From assembly GCA_017591395.1 (NCBI GenBank), contig WEDG01001086.1, forward strand, positions 1 to 64,000: a stretch of 64,000 nucleotides of DNA. The letters run 5' to 3'. How positions within the stretch are numbered: position 1 is the stretch's first letter; the number at the start of each line of letters is the position of its first letter. Shown here in pieces: positions 11,149 to 20,225 of this stretch. This DNA is from Schistocephalus solidus (Eukaryota > Platyhelminthes > Cestoda > Diphyllobothriidea > Diphyllobothriidae). The notes beneath the pieces are model-generated. The model made no database searches. It was not told where the DNA came from and saw nothing but the letters and a program-made list of their open reading frames with translations. The translations under genes and the position numbers were made by a program.

Positions 11149-12624
11149 TGCAACGGCCATCATCATCTGCGAACATTTGGGCAGTTCCGAGAGTTACCAT
11201 AAAGACCCTCTCTTTTTATACAGTGATTCTATTACAGCAACTTGAGTTCTTAATCAAGACCCTAGCTGCTACAACCTTCAAACCCGGTTGCGTATGAAAA
11301 GAGAACAAATGAGACGCCAGTTCTTCGACTCATTTAGCGCCAACAGATCTTTAACAAGCGTTGTTTCATCAAATGATACAGCCTGAATTGTTGGACCGCC
11401 ATCGAAGTTGTAGTCAGGAGGATTAAATGCACGTTCACTCGTGAAGATGAATTTAAATCTTTCTGAACTATGCTCAGCTTATGCTTCATCGGTTTTCCCT
11501 AGTCCTCGGTAGGGAAGCATGGGCTCTGTTTCGCGTGCTCATTCTTATATTAATATAGAATAACTTCAAATTAACCACTTGCATTGTTCAGTAGGTATTT
11601 TTCAAAATCTTACCGTGCCCTGAGGATAAATCGTTTCACGGCACTAAAACGAAATATTTTGGTGAGTTTTTTTAGAAGCTCTGAGGGAAGAGAACCAAGC
11701 TAAAGATTTTCCTTCGCTTATCTCGCTCGAGTTCCATTTTTGAAGTTCATTAAATATTTCAGCCATTCTTTATTGAACCGATAAGGGATTTATACATGGA
11801 TACAGACTGTGTTTTCTCAAGCTTTTACGACTGTTGATAGGAAAGTGCGAGAGAGCGGAAGCAGTAGTATTTGGGTTTAACAACAGGCGAGCATGTGTAC
11901 GGTTCATGATAGCTCTGAGTAGCAGGTCAAGTTATAACGGGCTCAAATGCTCAGACGGAAAGTGTGTGAGCAAATAAGGCTCTAATAGGAAGGTGAAAAC
12001 CAGCCCTAAGTTTGTCCATACAGCCTTGCCGGTACAAACCGAGATTATCTATAATGAGTACCATGTCGGAAATTGGGCAGTAAGCCTGAGATTCTATAAC
12101 GCACAAAACATCTACGTCGAATCCAAAAGCTAAAGCTCACACCTGGGTCATCATCTGGAGGACTACTTATGTGCGGAAGGAAACTCCAGGGATCGTATTC
12201 TTAAAATGTAGGGTGCGCTCAGTAATGTTTGTAATAAGTAAGATTGGATGTCACTTTTTAGAGGAAGTGAGAAGTGGAAAAAATTATTTCCGGGCCTGTA
12301 ATCTGTGCAGATTATACAACTACACATAGAAGCATTGTCGTATGGTAATAAATTTAGGTAGGACGATTGGGGGGGACGATTGTGAGATCGATAAATTCGG
12401 ACGAGTCAGAAAAATGGAAGGATGGTCCACTTTTAAGATTTGAAGATAAGTGAAAGTTACTGTACAAAAGGTATATTCAGAACATTCGAAGTATTTTTTA
12501 CATTATTTCTCGAAGAATTTCCATAAACACACATTGGTTCTCCTCAACTTATTTGTTTCGCTAGATTGTGTCTGTTTAATTGCTACTTGCACTGCGCAAC
12601 ACGAATGTTTTGAATTCTAAATTT
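11149..12624. other. No gene recognised
   Basis: AT-rich sequence without a reading frame, RNA gene or element terminus that I can support. Confidence 0.4.
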
Positions 12625-12927
12625 CCTCTGCTAATTAATTGTGCCTGGTAGTCATCTGGTGGATTCTAGATTAATTGCTTAGGAAATCCTGCTTGGGCAG
12701 TCAGCTTGCTGTATCAAAATTGGTGGATTCCATACGTTGCAGTAGGCATAGCGGGTAACTTGACCCAAGTGTGATTAAACTCACGGCTCCCGGTGGGACC
12801 TCATAGCTTAGTTGGCTAGAGCGTTGGTTGTACTGAAGCCTTATACTTGCTGGCGTGGGTTCGAATCCCACCGAGGCCACCGAGTGGTTCACAAGTGGTT
12901 CAAAGGAATTATTAAAATCTACCAAAT
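12625..12927 (+). repeat. tRNA-bearing tandem repeat, unit 1
   Basis: First of two consecutive copies of a unit starting CCTCTGCTAATTAATTGTGC; the next copy starts 303 bases later. Each has about 170 bases of shared leader (including GCTTGGGCAGTCAGCTTGCT), then a tRNA-like segment, then a short spacer. This could be a tRNA-derived SINE or a duplicated tRNA pseudogene. Confidence 0.8.
12797..12878 (+). pseudogene. tRNA-like sequence, copy 1 (82 nt)
   Basis: Shows TAGCTTAGTTGGCTAGAGC (D arm, pol III A-box style) and a T arm with a perfect 5-bp stem, GTGGG/CCCAC, around TTCGAAT. The acceptor has two mismatches (GACCTCA against CGAGGCC). The anticodon-like loop is GTACTGA. The region between the anticodon and T arms is long (about 14 nt), as in class II tRNAs. 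The mismatches argue against a working tRNA. Confidence 0.65.
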
Positions 12928-13215
12928 CCTCTGCTAATTAATTGTGCCTAGTAGTCATCTGGTGTATTCTAGATTGATTGCTTAGGAAATCCTGCTTGGG
13001 CAGTCAGCTTGCTGTATCAGAATTGGTGGATTCCATACGTTGCAGTAGGCTGGGCAGGTAACTTGACCCAAGTTTGATTAAACTCACGGCTCCCGGTGGG
13101 GCCTCGTAGCCCAGTTGGCTAGAGCGTTGGCTGTACTAAAGCCTTCCCTTTGCTGGCAGGGGTTCGAATCACACCGAGGCCGCCAAGTTTTTAACAAGTG
13201 GGTCGAAGAAACTTG
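12928..13215 (+). repeat. tRNA-bearing tandem repeat, unit 2
   Basis: Second copy, aligned with unit 1 over its whole length with scattered substitutions. The 3' spacer reads AAGTTTTTAACAAGTGGGTC against the CGAGTGGTTCACAAGTGGTT style in unit 1. Confidence 0.8.
13100..13181 (+). tRNA. tRNA-like sequence, copy 2, class II (Ser-like?), anticodon-loop ACT
   Basis: The acceptor stem pairs perfectly over 7 bp (GGCCTCG with CGAGGCC). A D arm GCCCAGTTGGCTAGAGC follows TA. GGCT/AGCC close a 7-base loop GTACTAA, giving U33 and anticodon ACT. A long variable region (about 14 nt) precedes TTCGAAT. The next base is G, followed by CCA at 13183-13185. The T stem is weakened (GGGG against CACA) although unit 1 keeps it. 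Class II length and discriminator G suit serine, but the D arm looks more like Thr/Val/Ile tRNAs. A SINE head is at least as likely as a functional tRNA. Confidence 0.45.
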
Positions 13216-13929
13216 TAATTCAGTCAATATATCTGACTGAAATTTTAGTTACTGACAGCACAATTCGACGTAGAATGACAGCGACAATTCCTGGTCGTCG
13301 AAATATCTCGCCTCCTGAACATACACAATGTTTCAGTAAATCTAATTCTCATGTCTTCTAGTTGGCACCTTAATGCAACGACATCTGACGACGGTCAAAC
13401 AATTTGGTCATGGAAATTTGGATGAAGATGTTCACCCCTACACTGTGATCTAATTGATGTGAACTATTTCCGCCCATCGTGACAAGGATTCCGGCCTATC
13501 CCTGGCCGTACGTTGGCATAACAGAGTTAATTATGGCAATTTTTGGCCGATACTTAAGGTTTCAAGAGAAAGAATTACAAAAGCGGAGACATGAACTATC
13601 CACGCAGATGTTCACTGTTATGTAAATCTTGCATTTTGTGTTAATCTATCGTCAGTTTTAAATAAATGGAGCCGTTTTTGATGACAAATTAAAATAATAC
13701 TTTCAAAGTAAGTCGTATTTATCTCTCAAAAACGAATTAACAGCCATTCACACCCATTTTTACTGCTAGACAGCTCAATCTTACTGCGGTAGATAACTGC
13801 AGGAATTTATGTTGAAATTTGGTTACATTTTCTCTATGATTTCTCTCTCAAGACTCTTAACGTCTTGAAGTATTCATGCATATGCATTTATTTGTGCTTT
13901 TCTTTGTTTTTGTAGGTTTGTGACAACAA
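13216..13929. other. No gene recognised
   Basis: AT-rich spacer between the tRNA-like repeats and the Tigger pseudogene. It may contain the terminal region of the DNA transposon, but I could not identify an inverted terminal repeat. Confidence 0.4.
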
Positions 13930-14635
13930 TGTATGACCCAAGATTTGCCAAAGAAGGTGCTTGGGAAAGAAAATTTTTAAGAGGAAGAAAGACACAAATA
14001 CTGTAGATTTGACAAAGAAAATTACCACAAAGCATGAGCATGGTCTTCGTGTGACTGATATCGTCAGGGAATATGGTGAATCCTCATCAGCAGTCTTGAC
14101 ACAGGAAAGAAGAATTGAAGAAGCTCGATGTGGCTTAACTAGTAAATACAGTTACCATGCAACGTCCAAAACTCCAAGAAGATGCTGAAAAGCTGCTGTT
14201 GGTTTGGATGAATGAAAGGCAATTACATGGCGATAGTGTCTCCGGAGCTATTGTTTGTGTTAATGAAAAGGTGGATCATGACAGGAAGGCACCGGGCGTT
14301 TTGGCTTAAGACGAAAATATATCTAGGGCAAGACAGTGATGGTTTGCGAAATTTAGGAAGCGAAGCGGTATACACAGTGGTGGGCGAGATGGGAAGCCTG
14401 CCACCTCTAATAAAAGCTTCCACTGAGAAAATTATCCCAAAAAAGTATTTAATTGTAAGGATACTGGCCTGATTTGGATGAAATCGATAAAGTGGACCGT
14501 CATAAGGCAAGAGGAGAATCTTTGCTCGGCCACAGGTCGATGAAGGATCGGCTTATCCTCGTGCTCGGCGCGAATGAAAGTGACGATTACAAGATTAAGC
14601 TACTACTCGTCTTTCACTCAGAAAATCCACGTATT
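13930..14635 (+). pseudogene. Tigger/pogo-like (CENP-B/jerky) transposase, N-terminal part
   Basis: Decayed transposase of a Tc1/mariner-superfamily pogo/Tigger DNA transposon. The N-terminal helix-turn-helix region reads DLTKKITTKHEHGLRVTDIV REYGESSS. In shifted frames it continues with a segment like EKLLLVWMNERQLHGDSVSG (about 14190), RGEMGSLPP (the usual VRHGEAAS region), FNCKDTGLIWMK (about 14440-14475, the NADETGL box), and DRLILVLGANESDDYKIKLL LVFHSENPR (14548-14632). The first catalytic Asp appears replaced by Lys (NCKDTGL against NADETGL). Translation stops where copy C begins; the gene resumes at 19447. Confidence 0.8.
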
Positions 14636-14640
14636 ATTAT

Positions 14641-14790
14641 TATTTATTATTATTATTTTATTTATTGCCAGTTTACAGGCAAGGTCAAAAGGGATATATA
14701 CAGTAAGGGGTCCAGCTGACAGTGAAAAAAAACTCCTGATCGTTCTTTAAGGTATTTTCAGGAGAAAAAACTGCAGCTTGTTGAACAGAT
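14641..14790 (-). other. 3' UTR and terminal repeat of copy C
   Basis: Contains the hairpin CTCCTGA/TCAGGAG (14733-14764) and the family terminus CCTTGCCTGTAAACTGGCAA followed by A/T-rich triplet repeats at the Tigger junction. Confidence 0.7.
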
Positions 14791-15072
14791 TAAAGTTTAG
14801 GACAGGGAAGTGTTGACACAGGTGCACAGTGTAGTACTTCTCACTTTCGGTGTTGTGGAGCTGGTCTTCTGTACTAGCAGCAAGTATGCCGGCGAGCGGC
14901 TGCTAGCTGTAGACTGAGGAATAACCCGATTACGGACTGCAGAGCCAGCAATATTGCCTTCAGCATGAAGTCCGGCATAGGATTCAGAGTCCGTGGACGC
15001 CATCAGAACGGAAAAGAGCTTCCAGAGAATCAGCACCCAAAATTCGCGGAAGGTGTCCTGAATGTAGAAAAA

Positions 15073-16684
15073 CTAGTGACAGCTCTCGTAAACAAAGGAT
15101 AGTTTTGCTGAATTTTTAATACTTCTGGGTAGTTTATTCCAGATTGCTATAGCATTTACCGAAAAAAACTGACGGTATTTAACGGTGCGTGCCAAAGGAA
15201 GAAATAAGAATACATCTCTATGATTGGTGCGCCGACAGTGGTCGAGCTGCCTCAGGGATGTAAGGGGGTTAAAGGTAAAACCGTTTAAAAGCTTGAACAG
15301 TAAAAATAGTCCCTTCTGTAATCTACGAAGCCACAACGGGTCGAGGCTTGTAAGCTCACAGCGTTGTTGGTAGGACAGGTTTCTGTGCTCTGAAGTAAAA
15401 ACTCCTTTTGTAAAGAAGTGCTGGACTGATTCTATCTTCCTCCGTTCACTCGCGTGCAGAAGGCTAAATAGAAACGAGCAGTATTCCAGACTAGGTCTGA
15501 CATACATTTTATAAAGGCTGGTCCTAATATTGAGGGTTTTAAAATTTCTGAGAATAAACCCAGTGGTTTGGCGTGCTTTAGAGACAATCAGGGCGCAGTG
15601 CTCTGACAGATGAAGACTACTAGAATATGATATGCCCAGATCCGTTATAAACCCGGGCACATTTAAGTCATGACCGTCTATGCTTAGATGAGGCTGATGG
15701 TTGTCACAACTAACCATAACGGAGCATTTGTGCCAAGAGAGCGAAAGGCGCCATGTGCGACACCACTGAGTGAAGGCTTGAAGATCCTTTTTTAAGAGCT
15801 CAAGCACAATGTGGCGATCGACCGGTTTTATAACGATAGGCAACTTTTAAATCATCAGCGTACATAAAGGGCCTACCATACTGAAAAACAATCAGGAACA
15901 TCGTTCACAAAAAGGGCAAAATAGAAGCGGGCCGAGTACACTACCCTGAATAACGCCACTCCTCACGTGCGTGGGGTTGGAGATAACATCGGAAATTTTT
16001 TTACCCGTTGTGCGCGATCATTCAAATAGGAGGATATTTAAGTTCAGAAGCTTGTTACCTATGCCGAAGGAGGTAAGTTTCAGCAGGGAGGAGATCGTGG
16101 TCAACACGATCAAAAGCCTTCGTGAAGTCGAAATAAACGGTGTAAATTGCAAAACCACTATCTCTAGATTGTAGCACATGATCAAAGTAAGAGAGCTGGC
16201 AGGTGTCACAAGATCTTTTTCGAGAAACCCATGCTGAGCCGCATTAAGTAGGTTATTCTCTGTTAGGTGACGCATCAACTTGTCTTTAATCAAGGTCTCT
16301 AATATCTTCGAGGCTGCTGGCAGTGTATTTATTGGCCTAAAGTCGTCAAATGACGTAGTTCTGCCGTGTTTGGGTATAGGCAAAATGTGCGATTCCTTCC
16401 ATAAAATAGGGAAGGTTTCACTTTCAAGAGCAAGATTGAATATCTTATACAGAAGTGACGGAAATATATCATTTGCATCCGCCTTTAGAACGCTGACCGG
16501 GACGCCATCTGGTCCAGGACTGTAAGATTGGCGAGAACGCCGAATGGCTACGGTTACGTCCCAGAGGGTAAAAGTTATGTTTTTCGAGGACGTTACCGGT
16601 CCAAACCCGGACGTTTGGAAAGGGGGCGACCGAATGTTCACTGAAAGTTCTAGACAAGAAAGCATTGAAGCTATCAGCCGTCAA
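15073..16684 (-). pseudogene. Reverse transcriptase of copy C
   Basis: RT in two long frames. 16684-16018 holds SPGPDGVPVSVLKADANDIF, ILPIPKHGRTTSFDDFRPIN, KLMRHLTENNLLNAAQHGFL. 15843-15073 holds CRTWRLSLSWHKCSVMVSCD, KMYVRPSLEYCSFLFSLLHA, and a C-terminal FSVNAIAIWNKLPRSIK that is widespread at the end of non-LTR RTs. The catalytic YADD is intact (complement of 15851-15862). Only a few indels stand between this copy and an open polyprotein, so it is young or partly mis-sequenced. Confidence 0.85.
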
Positions 16685-17542
16685 CTTAGCGTCAGCTATA
16701 GGGTTTCAAAAGCATCTCGAAGTACAGGGTACTGAGTTTTTCTCTGCGATTTTACAGTCCGCGAAAAGAGTTTTGCAACACTGTACGAAGGGTTTTCGGC
16801 AAAGTTAACCTCTTCAGCTAGTCGCTTTTTCTTCGGAGAGCCTCTTAGCCTGTTCAAAGATTTGCTGGATCAATGGCAGGACGGAAGTGTCATTTAGTCG
16901 ATGAAAACGACGCGAGAGTCTACGCAATCTACGGCGGAAAGGTAAAGGGAGGTAGACTTCATCCTTGACATTAATTATTTTCTTACGAGGAACAAAACGA
17001 GAAATGAGTGGACCTAGAACTTGGTAGAATGTATCAGTACAAACATTCACATCCAAACATAGAAAGAAGTTAGTCCAATCGTGGGAATTAAGATGTGTTA
17101 GTAATTCCCCATATTTGCTGATCGGAAATCGTGGAAAAAAAGCTATATTTTTTTGAAAAACGTTTCATCAGCCGCGATTTCTAGTGAAGAAGCAACTATA
17201 GCATGGTCTGAACTCCCTAGTGGGTCTAAAAGGTGAAACTGACAGTGGCTGACAACCTCTGCAGAAGATAAGATCAAGTATGTTTGATCCTCGGGTGGGA
17301 AAAAAATCAACTACCTGATCCCACATGCCAGTATCTATGGCCTCAAGCAAGTTTTTCGAACTTTGCAGGACCGGAAGGTGGAAACCAATGAACTTCAGGG
17401 AGATTGAAGTCACCTGCAATCAAGCAGTACTTCATATTTAGGTCAACTGCGGCATGAAATGCCTGTGAGAGACGGAGATCGTAATCCCCACTTGCGTTTG
17501 GGGGGGCGATAGACACAACCGACGAGTAAAGAGTAGTTATCT
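16685..17542 (-). pseudogene. Endonuclease C-terminal half and linker, copy C
   Basis: Continues the endonuclease in shifted frames: AGDFNLPEVHWFPPSGPAKF (the GDFN active-site box, about 17400), GMWDQVVDFFPTRGSNILDL (about 17320), then a charged linker FVPRKKIINVKDEVYLPLPF and LPFRRRLRRLSRRFHRLND (17000-16890) leading into the RT. The GDFN box is intact; frameshifts lie at about 17540, 17350 and 17170. Confidence 0.75.
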
Positions 17543-18709
17543 TTAAGAACTACTCGGAGCCAACAAACTCTCTTCTACCGCGGTAAATTGTCGATTATCC
17601 AACGGCAGAAAGGTAAGTGGCTGCTTAATATAGATGCAGCTTCCTCCGCCACGGCCCTCGTGTCGATCGTTACGAATATAGTCGTACCCTTGAATATTGA
17701 GTTCAGAGTTGGATACACAGGGTGTTGCCCAAGTCTCTGTAACTATTACAATGTCGGGGCAGTGGATGAAAGCCAGAGTCTGGAGCAATGGCATCTTATT
17801 AAGCAGAGATCTGGCATTTAATACGAATAATTTAAGCGCGCACGTTTTTGGTTTCTGAGAAGGGACAGTTAGGCTGTCAGAGTGAATGCCTTCGGCCAAA
17901 GAAATGTTCTTTTTCACTTGAACAATTTGTCCGTTTCTTATTTGGAGATGTGCCTCGCCATTGGTCCTTCGTGTTTCCAGTTCTATTATTAACTGTCTCA
18001 TTTTTAGTCTCTCCTTCAGTCCGTATTCCGGTTGAAAAAAAACTTCAGAATGCAGGCCCCGTAGGGTTGTTTTTCTCTGTAGCAGGAGCTGTGCCTGTGC
18101 TTCGTTTTCCAAGATGATTTTAAGCGGTCTTGGTCGAGAATTTGATTCGGGTGCGGACAGAGCTTTCCCTATTCTATATGCCTTGAGAATGTGGATGGAC
18201 TCGCCGTCCGTTAGCATCGTTTTTGCATACAATTGAAGGAGATCCAAGTCATGTTTGACTCGCTCCTTTGGAATACTTGAAGCTGACTCCGGGACCCCTT
18301 TAATGACTAAATTATGTTTTCGACTCAAACGAGGGCCCGTTTGTAACTCAGATCTTTCAGCTGAGTGAGTGCTGGTAACCAATTCACTTGGCCCGGTAGG
18401 TCCACATGAATTGGGTGTTGGGCAGGCTAGAGCCAAATCTCTGCAAGACTTGTTCTTCTTAGGCCTTTTCTTCTTTGGCTTAACGAACTCGCCAACCTCT
18501 TCAACATCGTATGTTGGTGCATCGTCTACCAGTGATGTGGCGATGGGCGGTAAAGCCAGATTAGTGCTGATGCTACCCGAACTAAGTACCGGTAGAGTGG
18601 CGCAAGGACAAGATGGGGCTCCCTTCGGAAGTAGCGAAATTTCCTCTGGTTTACCGGGTCCAGCAGTCGCGATATGTTTAATGTGACTTTTTATGTAAGC
18701 TTGAAGAAG
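17543..18709 (-). CDS. ORF1-like RNA-binding module fused to APE endonuclease, copy C
   Basis: Stop-free minus-strand frame of about 390 codons, bounded upstream by an in-frame TAG. It starts with a Pro/Ser-rich part, then a basic stretch KPKKKRPKKNKSCRDL (nuclear localisation or RNA binding). Next is a module resembling the L1-ORF1 RRM plus C-terminal domain (HNLVIKGVPES..., ILKAYRIGK, RPRPLKIIL, FFQPEYGLKERLKMRQLI, LQIRNGQIVQVKK). It continues without a break into the N-terminal APE endonuclease (LKLFVLNARSLLNK, CPDIVIVTETWAT, GYDYIRNDRHEGRGGGSCIY). The endonuclease nicks target DNA to prime reverse transcription. The frame breaks at 17543 and continues shifted. Confidence 0.75.
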   Translation of the reverse strand, partial: LLQAYIKSHIKHIATAGPGKPEEISLLPKGAPSCPCATLPVLSSGSISTNLALPPIATSLVDDAPTYDVEEVGEFVKPKKKRPKKNKSCRDLALACPTPNSCGPTGPSELVTSTHSAERSELQTGPRLSRKHNLVIKGVPESASSIPKERVKHDLDLLQLYAKTMLTDGESIHILKAYRIGKALSAPESNSRPRPLKIILENEAQAQLLLQRKTTLRGLHSEVFFQPEYGLKERLKMRQLIIELETRRTNGEAHLQIRNGQIVQVKKNISLAEGIHSDSLTVPSQKPKTCALKLFVLNARSLLNKMPLLQTLAFIHCPDIVIVTETWATPCVSNSELNIQGYDYIRNDRHEGRGGGSCIYIKQPLTFLPLDNRQFTAVEESLLAPSSS

Positions 18710-18840
18710 CTATAAATGAATACGAATTTTTGCTTTGTTGTAGGTTTATTACGAACAGGGGCGTTTTTAGCAATTGGGCGAGATATAGATTTTTTTAAGT
18801 TATCTATTTCTTGTCTTAGATTCCTTATTTCCTGCTCCAT
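18697..18840 (-). pseudogene. ORF1 start of copy C with coiled coil
   Basis: From an ATG at 18840 (minus) the frame reads MEQEIRNLRQEIDNLKKSI, a regular heptad-like Leu/Ile pattern typical of ORF1 trimerisation coiled coils. A Lys/Arg-rich stretch follows and the frame stops near 18700. The following domain continues in another frame, so a frameshift separates them, or the start of the next frame is used separately. Confidence 0.55.
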
Positions 18841-19446
18841 CCCCTGAGAATTTCTGCTGGAGGCTGAAACACCCCATACATGTTTTCGTCTTCGTAAGCT
18901 ACATTAGTTAAGCTTACTGAACTTTTACCCCGTTTAGCGGGAGGTGAACAAATAGCAGAATAACGATGGTTAAAATTGTTTTCTGCTTGTCCATTAACTT
19001 GCTTAACAAGATCCCCCTGCCAATATGGCCGAGTGGGTAGAGGCGCCGAGAGACGGTCCCAAGCAGCTTGGTCGTGGATCAATTTTTGTGACAATAAACT
19101 TATGGAACTTGAGTTTTGCATGTTATAATTGCCACAAAAATTAATAGAGAGTCAGCTGAGTTTTCAACAATAAGAATTTGAAAATATAAGGACTCAGCCT
19201 TTGGTTTGAGTCCCTTCCGCGATTGAGAGCAGATGCAGGGATCACACAGCCGGCGTGAGTTTCGGAAAGCAGCAAAGATCGAGGGTCCAAGTTGCAATTT
19301 ATAAACTCAGAGGAATATAAAGACAATTCTTTAATAGATTTTCCAACACCGTGTCTTCTACACTGAGGTAGAGACTTAAAACTCGTAGGCTCGAGGTACT
19401 TGAAATTCGAAACCAATTTCAAACAACGCGCCAATCTTGTAAATTG

Positions 19447-20225
19447 TACAAGGCGGGACTGAATGTGATGTGCAGGATCAATACGAAATCATAGGTCACG
19501 CAGATATTCTTCAGTGAATGGGCCAACAACGTTTGGCCACTCAGTGAGGAGCTATCCTGAAAAAAAGAAATTAACACTCAAGTCCTTGCTTGTGCTCATC
19601 CTGCACAGATGCAAAATTATTTGTTTCTAGAACGTCGGTTAATCACCATCAAGTTTCTTCCTCCCAACACTACTCCACTTTTCTAAGCCATGGACCAGAA
19701 TGTCATTGCCAGTTTAAGAAGCTCTACATGAAGGCCTTGTTGGAAAGGTTTACAAATGCGACAGACACTAAAGAGATGATCCTCACAGAATTTTGAAAGG
19801 AGCAGTTCAATATTCTGGTTGTCCAACGTTTGATCGGTAAGGCCAGGGATGGAGTGACACGGAAGAATCTTAACTCTGCATGGCGAACCCTATGGCCTGA
19901 GGTTGTCTTTGAGCAAGAATTGGAAGGTTTGGATCCTGAATCTGCACCATTTGAAGGCTCAGAAGTGCATATAATGGATGCTATTGTTGCTCTGGGCGAA
20001 ACGTTTAGGTATGGAGGTGAATGCTGTTGATTTCACGGAGTTAAGGCAGGAGCATAGTACTTTAACTGACCTCTGGAAACTCACAGAACATCAGAGGGAG
20101 CTGAATAAGGAGATACAAGGCATCACATCAGGGGAGGAGGTAAGGGAGGATGCCACTTCTTCCAATGAGATCAGAGATGTGTTGGGGATCTTTGAAAAGG
20201 CAAACACATTCTTGGTAAAACATCA
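19447..20225 (+). pseudogene. Tigger/pogo-like transposase, C-terminal part
   Basis: Resumes the gene broken at 14635. FFSEWANNVWPLSEELS (about 19508) is followed by ITIKFLPPNTTPLF and AMDQNVIAS (third acidic site region), then FKKLYMKALLERFTNATDT (from 19718), LIGKARDGVTRKNLNSAWRT LWPE (19830-19900), and an acidic C-terminus ending IRDVLGIFEKANTFLVKH. The second catalytic motif (LDNAPGH in relatives) reads LILHRC, so the Asp is lost. Several frameshifts and one stop in the conserved core confirm a dead copy. The family 2 element D/F begins right after FLVKH. Confidence 0.8.

Larger units (their letters stand above)
14636..19446 (-). mobile_element. Non-LTR retrotransposon copy C (family 1), long copy inserted in the Tigger gene
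   Basis: About 4.8 kb between the two halves of the Tigger transposase, in opposite orientation. The left edge is an ATT/TTA repeat followed by ATTTATTGCCAGTTTACAGG, the family 1 3' terminus. The right edge lies near 19440, just before the Tigger frame resumes. Order from its 5' end: leader, coiled-coil ORF1 start, ORF1-like RNA-binding module joined to APE endonuclease, linker, RT, 3' UTR with hairpin. It is the most complete family 1 copy here and may be full length. Confidence 0.85.

Noticed and set aside
12701..12925. Minus-strand frame with the peptide style SVGFEPTP over the tRNA-like unit
   Set aside because: It is the antisense translation of the tRNA-like T arm and flank; such peptides are common spurious predictions over tRNA-like repeats.
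13100..13185. Treating the tRNA-like unit 2 as a proven serine tRNA gene
   Set aside because: The T stem is weakened, the D arm is not serine-like and the long shared leader points to a repeat; kept as a low-confidence call.
16544..16735. Antisense open frames shared by copies A, B and C opposite the RT entry region
   Set aside because: Shared only because the underlying RT sequence is shared; they lack independent motifs and are shadows.
19447..20225. Possible domesticated CENP-B/jerky host gene
   Set aside because: Frameshifts and stops fall in the catalytic core, two catalytic acids are changed, and 4.8 kb of retrotransposon splits the gene.
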